A DNA stretch of 64,000 nucleotides from Luteimicrobium subarcticum (GTDB lineage: Bacteria; Actinomycetota; Actinomycetes; Actinomycetales; Cellulomonadaceae): contig NZ_PGTZ01000008.1 of assembly GCF_002798015.1 (NCBI RefSeq), positions 310,001-374,000 on the forward strand, in the 5' to 3' direction. The notes under the pieces were generated by a model. The model searched no databases. It was not told the DNA's origin and saw only the letters and a program-made list of their open reading frames with translations. This document shows positions 58,300 through 64,000 of the stretch, piece by piece; position 1 is the first letter of the stretch; each line of letters starts with the position of its first letter. A program made the translations under genes and the position numbers.

Positions 58300-59250
58300 T
58301 CAGGGCGCGAGGTCGATCCGACGACCCTCGCCCATGTCGTCTCCCTTGAGGCGGCGTGTTCCGGCGGCTCTACGCGGGCTGCGCGCTGTGGGCGGGGACG
58401 GCGCTGACCGGGTGGACAGGGCGACCTCGAGGGCGTCGTCGGCGGGGCACGGGAGGTCGGGGACGACGCCCGTGCCCTCCCAGTTCGTGCCCGTGACGGC
58501 GTTGACGGACCGCGCCGTGGGCACGTGGAGCTGCAGGTGCAGGCCCAGGTCGAAGGCATCGCGGGGGTGGGCGCCGCCGCCGGTGGTCTCGCCGACGACG
58601 CGGGCGCGGCCGAGGGCCTGGAGGTCGTAGGCGAGCTCTTCGCCGCCGCTGAACGTGCGCGCGCTCGTGAGGACGTCGACCGGCACGTCGAGCGGGAGCC
58701 GGGGCGCGACCGACGGCGTGGTCCAGGTGGGAGTGACCGTGCCGTCGCGCGTGACGAGGTCCTGCAGGTGGACCGGCTCGTCGCCTGTCAGGTGGCTGAC
58801 GATCAGCGCGACCGACTCCGGCACGCCGCCCACGCACTCGCGCAGGTCGAGGACCATGCGGGTGACGCCTCGCAGCAGCGTGAACGCCGCGGCAGCGGCC
58901 GGCCCGACGTCCTCGGGGAGCAGCACGACGGGTCCTACGTCGATGAGCCCGATGTTGCCGTCGAGCCGGCGGACCTGCGTGATCCCGGGTCCGTGCGTGC
59001 GGGCCTGCTCGACGAGCCAGGCCCGGGTCGACGCGTCGTCGTCCGCGGGGGGCACGCCGTCGGGGTAGTGCCGGACGCGGAGGTGGCGGTCGCCGTTGAC
59101 AGACTGGAGCGCGGCCGTGAGGGTGACGGCGGTCCCGGCGTCGTCGGCGCCGGCGAGGCGGACGCCGTCGAGCGCGGCGCAGATCTGGCGGGCGACGTCG
59201 GGGAAGACGTAGTGGTCGCGGACGAGGTCCTGGATGCGGGAGATGAGCAT
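58300..59250 (-). CDS. S41-family (C-terminal processing / IRBP-like) peptidase
   Basis: 316 aa. Seen: N-terminal helical 'LISRIQDLVRDHYVFPDVA', 'MVLDLRECVGGVPES', and the catalytic region 'TSARTFSGGEELAYDLQALG' followed by 'VVGETTGGGAHPRDAF', characteristic of the IRBP-like S41 branch with the nucleophile Ser in Thr-Phe-Ser-Gly. No signal peptide is seen, so cytoplasmic. The last about 37 residues (after 'ALEVALST') are low-complexity Arg/Pro and may be a frameshifted tail. ATG at 59250 (GTG at 59253 possible). Divergent from the regulator gene across a palindrome. Confidence 0.82.
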   Translation of the reverse strand: MLISRIQDLVRDHYVFPDVARQICAALDGVRLAGADDAGTAVTLTAALQSVNGDRHLRVRHYPDGVPPADDDASTRAWLVEQARTHGPGITQVRRLDGNIGLIDVGPVVLLPEDVGPAAAAAFTLLRGVTRMVLDLRECVGGVPESVALIVSHLTGDEPVHLQDLVTRDGTVTPTWTTPSVAPRLPLDVPVDVLTSARTFSGGEELAYDLQALGRARVVGETTGGGAHPRDAFDLGLHLQLHVPTARSVNAVTGTNWEGTGVVPDLPCPADDALEVALSTRSAPSPPTARSPRRAAGTRRLKGDDMGEGRRIDLAP

Positions 59251-59277
59251 CACGCCAGCCAACCGGTGCCGTTGACA

Positions 59278-59301
59278 AAGCGTCTAGCGCTCTTGACGCT
59301 T
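59278..59301. promoter_or_regulatory. Inverted repeat, putative operator of the ArsR-like regulator
   Basis: Perfect 7-bp arms aagcgtc (59278-59284) and gacgctt (59295-59301), 10 nt apart, with agcgct, itself palindromic, near the middle. It lies between the divergent S41 and regulator genes, 6 nt before the regulator ATG, and next to a ttgaca. An autoregulatory site is likely. Confidence 0.6.
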
Positions 59302-59307
59302 GATGAC

Positions 59308-59787
59308 ATGACCGACGACACCGAGCGCACCACCCCCGCCCAGGTGGCCGCCCTGGGACACCCGATGCGGAGCCGGATCTGGCGCGAGGTCGGCTCCGAA
59401 GGCGCCACCGTCAGCCAGCTCGCGAACCGCCTGGTGACCAACAAGGGCAACGTGGCGCACCACGTGAAGGTGCTGGTCGCGGCCGGTCTGCTGGCCCCGG
59501 GGCGCACCCGGACCGTCCGCGGCGGCACCGAGCAGTACTACGTCACGGTCGCGTCCCGGTTGGTCCTGGACGACCGGGCGACCGATGCGACGCTCGCCCT
59601 GCTCGGCTCCGTCGCCGAGGAGATCGCGGCGGCGCGCGAGCCGCTGCTCAACCACCGGACGATCCGGCTGACGCGCCGCCAGGCCGACGCCCTGGTCCGG
59701 CACCTCGACCGCGTCATCACCGAGCTCGAGCCGGCGGGGGAGCGGGAGGCGTCCTACGGCGTGCTCGTCAGCGTGTACGCGCGGTAG
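59308..59787 (+). CDS. ArsR-like winged-helix regulator (HTH_20 type)
   Basis: 159 aa. N-terminal winged HTH: 'ALGHPMRSRIWREVGSEG', 'TVSQLANRLVTNKGNVAHHV' (recognition helix), then wing 'RTVRGGTEQYYVTVASRL'. C-terminal helices with 'LTRRQADALVRHLDRVITEL'. No metal-binding Cys cluster, so this is not a classical metal sensor. Starts very close to the palindrome at 59278 and is divergent from the S41 peptidase, which it probably controls. Confidence 0.85.
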   Translation: MTDDTERTTPAQVAALGHPMRSRIWREVGSEGATVSQLANRLVTNKGNVAHHVKVLVAAGLLAPGRTRTVRGGTEQYYVTVASRLVLDDRATDATLALLGSVAEEIAAAREPLLNHRTIRLTRRQADALVRHLDRVITELEPAGEREASYGVLVSVYAR

Positions 59788-59803
59788 GGAGCGGGCGAGA
59801 CGC

Positions 59804-60265
59804 TCAGAGCGAGCTACCGTCTGGCACGTCAGTCGCGCCCGTGACCGGATCCGTTCGAGAGACGAAGATCTGGTAGTCGTCTTCTTCGGTGCTCACTCCG
59901 ATGCTCACTGTCCGGTCGACGTCGGACGCGACGAACTCTGGAACAGCCCACGTGAGTCCGAGACCACTGATATCAAAGTCGACCCCGAGCCGAACGCGTG
60001 TCCACGGACCGATAGCGGTGGAGGACTGGACGCTCAGCAGGAACTCGCCTGTCGACGACACCACACCTGCGGTGCGCGCGCTGTCGAGCCAGGCCTCCTG
60101 CAGACGGCGCATCTCGGTCCCGTCGTCGGTATCCGGGATCCGCCTGGCAGGTATCGCCGAAACGACGACGAAGGCTCTCCATACGGACCAGACGTCCTCG
60201 GCTGAGCCGTACGACCCCGTCACGGTGAGTCCCGATCGCTCCGCTGCGCTGACTGTCTCGTCCAT
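59804..60265 (-). CDS. Hypothetical protein of the toxin island (candidate immunity protein)
   Basis: 153 aa, acidic, no signal or TM. Contains 'GTEMRRLQEAWLDSARTAG' and 'RLGVDFDISGLGLTWAVPEF', ending 'DPVTGATDVPDGSSL'. Base composition is less GC-biased than neighbours. It is the last gene of a minus-strand run starting with a polymorphic toxin. Immunity proteins of such loci are typically small, acidic and variable, which is the basis for the suggestion. No family recognised. Confidence 0.55.
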   Translation of the reverse strand: MDETVSAAERSGLTVTGSYGSAEDVWSVWRAFVVVSAIPARRIPDTDDGTEMRRLQEAWLDSARTAGVVSSTGEFLLSVQSSTAIGPWTRVRLGVDFDISGLGLTWAVPEFVASDVDRTVSIGVSTEEDDYQIFVSRTDPVTGATDVPDGSSL

Positions 60266-60410
60266 TGATCAGATCCCTGCACTACAGGTATTTCGCCACG
60301 TCCGAGCTCGGAGGCGCCGAGAAGGGTCGGCGAGGTTGCGGCCTCTGGGCCTCAGCGCGTACCCAGGCCGCTGAGAAGGTCGCTGAGCGCCTCGGGCAGG
60401 TGATCTGGCG
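60266..60410 (-). other. Non-coding gap with possible C-terminal relic
   Basis: No start-bearing gene. On the minus strand 'DHLPEALSDLLSGLGTR' and a stop can be read from about 60401 to 60348, which looks like the tail of a decayed gene. AT content is higher than elsewhere in the window. Confidence 0.3.
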
Positions 60411-60752
60411 TCAGTCACTCAAGTCCTCAAGATCCTCCTTGAGGCTTTCGATGAGCTCCCCTGCCCAGCGGGGATCCCAGGTGCGCGAACCGATGACTTG
60501 AACGATGACCTCGCGTGGGAGAAGTTCGGACGATGAGATCTCCACCATCGCCTTGAGCTCAGCCTTCTGAGCCCCTTCGTCGTCTTCGATGGAGAGGGTT
60601 ACAGCGAGGGCGCGTACCAGGGGTTCGATCCTTCGGGGCGTGGCGGCAGACGAGATCCAGGCCGCAAGTCCGTCTGCTGCGCTCGCTTTCATGGCTGCGT
60701 CTGGGTCGTTCAGGTCACGAATGATCGTGCGGAAATCGTCGGCATCGCTCAC
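60411..60752 (-). CDS. Small acidic helical protein (candidate immunity protein)
   Basis: 113 aa. Helical, HEAT-like: 'FRTIIRDLNDPDAAMKASAA', 'RRIEPLVRALAVTLSIEDDE', 'PREVIVQVIGSRTWDP', ending 'LIESLKEDLEDLSD'. GTG at 60752 has GGAAGGG upstream and overlaps the preceding stop; ATG at 60773 is a less likely start. The context (downstream of a toxin) and the acidity suggest an immunity protein. No named family recognised. Confidence 0.6.
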   Translation of the reverse strand: MSDADDFRTIIRDLNDPDAAMKASAADGLAAWISSAATPRRIEPLVRALAVTLSIEDDEGAQKAELKAMVEISSSELLPREVIVQVIGSRTWDPRWAGELIESLKEDLEDLSD

Positions 60753-60999
60753 AGATTGTCGCCCTTCCACCATGGGCAGTTCATGCTGTTGCTCCGCGCG
60801 ACATATTCGTCGAACGACATCCGCTGCGTGGGATAGACCGTGTGGTGGTCGAACGCACCAGGGCTGCCGTTCTCCGCGCCATCCGCGACGGTAGCCAGGC
60901 CATCGGGGAGGGCCTTGGAGGGTCCTCGGGCCGGACCTCGTAACCTGACTCCTTGTGCGTTGCAACCGGTCGAAAGTCCTCGGCCGTCGCCAGGTCCAT
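60749..60999 (-). pseudogene. Frameshifted small gene of the toxin island
   Basis: Starts at ATG 60999 as 'MDLATAEDFRPVATHKESGY' and 'EVRPEDPP'; near 60915 the reading must move to another frame, 'SKALPDGLATVADGAENG', 'SPGAFDHHTVYPTQRMSFDE' and 'YVARSNSMNCPWWKGDNL', ending at 60749. The stop overlaps the next gene's GTG, as in a true operon, so the second frame is real. Either one base was lost or the shift is programmed; no clear slippery site is seen. The intact product would be about 83 aa. The 'DHH' segment could be part of a nuclease tip, but I cannot assign it. Confidence 0.5.
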
Positions 61000-61018
61000 G
61001 CTGCGGGCTCGACCGGCA

Positions 61019-61735
61019 TCAGAGGGAGAGGCCCCCGGCGTACGCCACGACTTCCTGAGCCGAGACGTCCGCCAGGCCTGGGACGCTATCCGGGAGGAGC
61101 GATCGCAGCCGTTCACGTTGAGCGTCGCCGCCGATGACGACGCAGCCGCCCCAGGGATGCAGGTTGAGGGGGACCAGGGCCGCGTAGCCGAGAGGGCTTG
61201 TGGCAGCAAGGTAAGAAAGGGCCGCGAAACGGTCCATAGCTGTGATGTCGATCTCGGGTGACATCTGACGGAGCATCGACCGCTGCAGTGTCGCGGCCGA
61301 CGCGGCAAACCAATTGCCTGGCGAACCGTCCGACGGCGCGATCGCAAGAGCGGAACCGAGACCGCGTGAAAGACGGGTGGCGGCGAAGAAGTCGTAGAGC
61401 GATGATGCTCCGGGGTCGAGCGCGCACCATTCTGAGTGCTGTGACACGCCCCGAGGCGTGATCAGGTGACTGTCGCCGATGCTCTCCCGGCACAGGCCTT
61501 CATACCGGGCCGCAAAGCCTCTGCCGGCAGCAGCCGTAGCTGCTCGCAGCCGCCAGGTCGCAAGCCCGTACCAGGCCTCGTCTCGCCACGATGCACAGAG
61601 CTCGGAGAACATCTCGGGCTCGTCGTCGAGCTCGGCCGGCAGCCAAAGGGCCGAGGGGAGCGTCGTCGACGTGTCCTCGGGCCAGCCGCATAGTGCTAAC
61701 AGTGCCTCGCCGTCGATGGTCGTGATGGCTACCAT
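61019..61735 (-). CDS. Hypothetical protein directly after the toxin (probable immunity protein)
   Basis: 238 aa, no signal or TM. Contains 'ITTIDGEALLALCGWPEDTS', 'WYGLATWRLRAATAAAGRG', 'HSEWCALDPGASSLYDFFAA' and 'VPLNLHPWGGCVVIGGDAQR'. Its ATG lies 7 nt inside the toxin gene's end (ATGGTAG), so it is the gene most tightly coupled to the toxin and the first choice for the cognate immunity protein. Family not recognised. Confidence 0.65.
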   Translation of the reverse strand: MVAITTIDGEALLALCGWPEDTSTTLPSALWLPAELDDEPEMFSELCASWRDEAWYGLATWRLRAATAAAGRGFAARYEGLCRESIGDSHLITPRGVSQHSEWCALDPGASSLYDFFAATRLSRGLGSALAIAPSDGSPGNWFAASAATLQRSMLRQMSPEIDITAMDRFAALSYLAATSPLGYAALVPLNLHPWGGCVVIGGDAQRERLRSLLPDSVPGLADVSAQEVVAYAGGLSL

Positions 61736-63573
61736 ATTCTCTCGCTTCCGTAGAAGAGGTGCTCTCCGTGAGGTCCGTGATAGTGCGGCAATGCGTAGGT
61801 ATTGTTGTCCTGGAAGTAGTGCCCATTTGCGTGATGCTCGATCACGATCTCATCGAGGTCGTCAAACGCTTCACCGCGGTCGACGTATGCATGGAGTTCC
61901 TCCCACGGCTCACCCTGGGGACCGTTGAGGTTGGGGTTTCGGCCGTACATGGCGCGGGAATCGACGAGCAACTCGTCGGTCACACCGTGGGCCTCGAGCA
62001 CTGCCGCTCGCGCCTCTGCTTGTGTGGCGAAGTAGCGGTCCGCCTTCTTCGAGACGATCTCGGTCGCGTCTTTGCGCGCAGCGAGTCCGGTTTGTCCTAG
62101 GCGGTGCGTCCCCATGTTGTGGACGAGGACGGGGTTGGCACCGGCGAGGACGTAGTAGGTGTGGAAGGCGCGGACGTGGATGTTGTAGACGGGCACGCCG
62201 CCGTCGGCATCGGTCTCGCCCGCACTCGCGGGGTCGACGTGCTCGATGTCGATGACGTCGAGGCGGACCGTGCCGGCGTGTGAATCGGCGGCGGTGACCA
62301 GGTGGTCACCGGGGCGGAGGTCGCGGGCCGCGATCCAGCCGAGGCCGTGGACCATCAAGGGGTGCTCGTCGGTCGTGGTGACGACGTGCCCACCGATGGT
62401 CAGGTGGTAGAGCGTGGAGGTCTGTCGGACGAAGGTTTCCTCGATGGTCTCGATGAGGTCGACACCGGCGGTGAGGTCGTGGGTGAGGACCTTGTCGCCG
62501 GCCCGGAGGGTCTCGATCGGTTTGTGCCCGTCGGGGGTGCGCACGAGGGTGCCGGCGGTGAAACAGGTCCCGAAACCGACCTTGCACGCGGCCTTGCGGC
62601 CGAAGCCCTCGAGCCCGTTCTTGATCCCGCCCTTCGCCAGCCCCTTCAACCCTGCCAACGATTCGCGGGCACCGGCTTTGAGGGCGACCTTGGAGATCCC
62701 GGTCGCGGCCTTCGCTGCCGCGCCGAGGCCGATGACGGACAGGGCGGCGCCGGCGATTGCGATCCCGGCGTCGGTCCACGACCGTTCGCCGGTGGCCGCC
62801 AACGCGATGTTGGCTAACGCGGACACGATGGCCGCGACCGCCGCGACGACCAACAACACTCCGGCGAGGGCGGTGCCGACGACCGGGATGAACGCGACCA
62901 CGATCGCCAAGATCCCCGCGATGGTGGAGATGACGTCGGCGATGTCCGCGATCGCGGCGACGACCTTGGACCCCCAGTTGTCCCACCACGAGTCGTTCAG
63001 ATCATCGTGTGCCGTGATGTCGGTGATCTGGGCGATGGCGTTGTCCGCCGCCCGGTCCCGGTCCGACACCGCGGTGTCGATGTCACCCTTGGCCGCGTTC
63101 ACCACGCCGTGCGCGACGGACACCCGGTCCGACGCGGCGTCGGCCTTGTGCTGGTAGACGGTCTTCTCATGCGGGTCGGTGGCGTCGTCCGCGAGCTGCT
63201 GCCACCGGGACTTGGTCCCGGTCGCGTCCGCCGACTCGTCCAACGCGCCGATGGCCTTGTTCAACGCCGCCAGGGTGTCGGACTGGACCCTGTCCAGCAC
63301 CCCCGCATACGACACCAAGGCGTTCCCCGCGGCCTCGTAGCGGCCGTGCGCCTTCCGGATGTCCGAGATGACATCTTGCTTGCGGTCCATCACCGCGTCC
63401 ACCGCCGCCGACACCGTCCCGTCCACCGACAGGCGGTCCAGAGCCGACGCCGCGTCGTCGATCGCCGACGCGACATCCAGGTAGTCCCGGCCACCCGCCA
63501 GCACCAGCACCGGATCACCCGGCGTCGGATCGATATCCAGACCCACCGGCGACCAATCAGCCGGACGACTCAC
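61729..63573 (-). CDS. Polymorphic toxin with pre-toxin HINT domain
   Basis: 614 aa. N-terminal helical domain with coiled-coil character (about 20-190; WXG/LXG-like secretion region of type VII effectors), two hydrophobic segments (204-228 and 231-258, plus a weaker one at 270-295), then a HINT self-cleaving domain starting at Cys337 ('GFGTCFTAGTLVRTPDGHKP'), with 'VVTTTDEHPLMVHGLGW' (block B Thr-x-x-His) and ending at His485-Asn486 ('NPVLVHN'). The tip (about 487-614) contains 'EHHANGHYFQDNNTYALPHY' and ends 'HGPHGEHLFYGSERIW': His/Asn-rich and probably a nuclease. Auto-cleavage would release it. GTG start. The toxin family is not assigned. Confidence 0.85.
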   Translation of the reverse strand: MSRPADWSPVGLDIDPTPGDPVLVLAGGRDYLDVASAIDDAASALDRLSVDGTVSAAVDAVMDRKQDVISDIRKAHGRYEAAGNALVSYAGVLDRVQSDTLAALNKAIGALDESADATGTKSRWQQLADDATDPHEKTVYQHKADAASDRVSVAHGVVNAAKGDIDTAVSDRDRAADNAIAQITDITAHDDLNDSWWDNWGSKVVAAIADIADVISTIAGILAIVVAFIPVVGTALAGVLLVVAAVAAIVSALANIALAATGERSWTDAGIAIAGAALSVIGLGAAAKAATGISKVALKAGARESLAGLKGLAKGGIKNGLEGFGRKAACKVGFGTCFTAGTLVRTPDGHKPIETLRAGDKVLTHDLTAGVDLIETIEETFVRQTSTLYHLTIGGHVVTTTDEHPLMVHGLGWIAARDLRPGDHLVTAADSHAGTVRLDVIDIEHVDPASAGETDADGGVPVYNIHVRAFHTYYVLAGANPVLVHNMGTHRLGQTGLAARKDATEIVSKKADRYFATQAEARAAVLEAHGVTDELLVDSRAMYGRNPNLNGPQGEPWEELHAYVDRGEAFDDLDEIVIEHHANGHYFQDNNTYALPHYHGPHGEHLFYGSERIW

Positions 63574-63650
63574 CGCGAACCACCGTCCACCGCACCCGCT
63601 GCCGGCACCGACGCCCGCGCCTCACGCCCCCGCAACCCCCTGCGTCCCAT
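63570..63650 (-). CDS. Possible leader ORF before the toxin gene (26 aa)
   Basis: Starts ATG at 63650, reads 26 mostly Arg/Gly/Ala residues and ends with a TGA that overlaps the toxin GTG (GTGA). A TAGGGT box lies 8 nt upstream (63659-63664). It may be a leader peptide coupling translation to the toxin, or an artefact of GC-rich sequence. Confidence 0.3.
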   Translation of the reverse strand: MGRRGLRGREARASVPAAGAVDGGSR

Positions 63651-63721
63651 GACGCGCGACCCTACCCGCCCGACAGCGGTCGCCACGATGGGGAGTACTG
63701 CCCTGTGGACAGCGAGCTGCC

Positions 63722-64000
63722 TCAGCGCCAGCCGAGCGCCGGGGCGACGTGGGTCAGCACGGACTCGATGACGTGCGCGTTGTAGTCGACGCCGAGCTGG
63801 TTGGGCACGGTGAGCAGGAGGGTGTCGGCTGCGGCGATCGCCTCGTCGCGCCGGAGCAGCTCGACGAGGACGTCGGGCTCGTCGGCGTACGAGCGTCCGA
63901 ACACGGCGCGGGTCTGGGCGTCGATGTTGCCGAACTGGTCCTCGCTGTCACCGCTCGCGAGGAAGTAGCGGCGGTCGAGGTCGTTCACGATCGGGAAGAT
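63722..64000 (-). CDS. LLM-class flavin-dependent oxidoreductase (5' part outside window)
   Basis: The last about 92 residues of a bacterial-luciferase-like flavin enzyme. The pattern 'SEDQFGNIDAQTRAVFGRSY', 'ADEPDVLVELLRRDEAIAAA', 'DTLLLTVPNQLGVDYNAHVI' is characteristic of the C-terminal substrate-lid and barrel end of this family. The frame is open to the right edge; the start and flavin site are beyond it. Stop at 63722. Confidence 0.8.
   Translation of the reverse strand: MFPIVNDLDRRYFLASGDSEDQFGNIDAQTRAVFGRSYADEPDVLVELLRRDEAIAAADTLLLTVPNQLGVDYNAHVIESVLTHVAPALGWR

Noticed and set aside
60625-60640. ggggttcgatccttcg resembles a tRNA T-arm.
   Set aside because: It is within the 113-aa immunity-candidate gene; no cloverleaf can be formed.
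59804-63650. Toxin island considered as a prophage or integrated element.
   Set aside because: No integrase, attachment repeat, phage structural gene or flanking tRNA is visible in the window.

Overview
The window is very GC-rich (judged by eye, above 70%), gene-dense and actinobacterial. Several features point to a cellulomonad or a close micrococcalean relative, but this is inference from gene content; no rRNA or tRNA is present to settle it. They are a PPi-dependent phosphofructokinase, a class II DAHP synthase, a PknL/Rv2175c/IdsA neighbourhood, a primary sigma factor next to a second GyrB-type subunit, a DUF4192 protein, a class F sortase, and many start codons placed 6-7 nt after a TANNNT -10 box.

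Region 1 (1-20700) is core genome. It holds an exonuclease/GIY-YIG protein cut by the left edge, an acyl-CoA synthetase, ROK glucokinase, an acyltransferase, PPi-PFK overlapping class II DAHP synthase, a PASTA Ser/Thr kinase divergent from its likely substrate regulator, polyprenyl diphosphate synthase, DUF4192, a universal stress protein, the primary sigma factor, a DUF2079 membrane protein, a small Cys-rich protein and a topoisomerase ATPase subunit.

Region 2 (20700-33500) holds a DUF6318-like lipoprotein abutting a gene remnant, then a five-gene minus-strand set: DUF4132, MoxR-type AAA+ ATPase, DUF5682, VWA protein, SWIM zinc-finger protein. It matches the E. coli yehI/yehL/yehM/yehP/yehQ gene set, whose function is unknown, and is the strongest candidate here for an uncharacterised system. 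Divergent from it lie a DUF4430-like lipoprotein and an overlapping ECF-S-like membrane protein.

Region 3 (33500-44400) holds a DHFR-like reductase, small proteins, a class F sortase coupled to a CHRD surface protein, a NYN-domain protein, a decayed MFS fragment, and a five-gene overlapping operon (Zn alcohol dehydrogenase, NAD-epimerase, acyl-CoA dehydrogenase, PIG-L deacetylase/methyltransferase fusion, family 2 glycosyltransferase) that looks like an undescribed small-molecule pathway. A GNAT acetyltransferase with an internal deletion follows.

Region 4 (44400-55620) is a ten-gene plus-strand uptake and catabolism operon: SIS sugar isomerase/deglycase, PfkB kinase, Asp/Glu/hydantoin racemase, amidohydrolase, polysaccharide-deacetylase-like enzyme, fused dual ABC ATPase, two permeases, a solute-binding lipoprotein and a GntR/FCD regulator. 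The SIS plus PfkB plus GntR combination recalls the frl and fra systems for glycated amino compounds.

Region 5 (55620-64000) holds a 5'-truncated alpha/beta hydrolase, an FtsX/LolD-type ABC pair, an S41 peptidase divergent from a winged-helix repressor across a palindrome, and a polymorphic-toxin island of visibly lower GC. The island has a HINT-containing toxin, three candidate immunity genes and a frameshifted small gene. An LLM-class flavin oxidoreductase is cut by the right edge.
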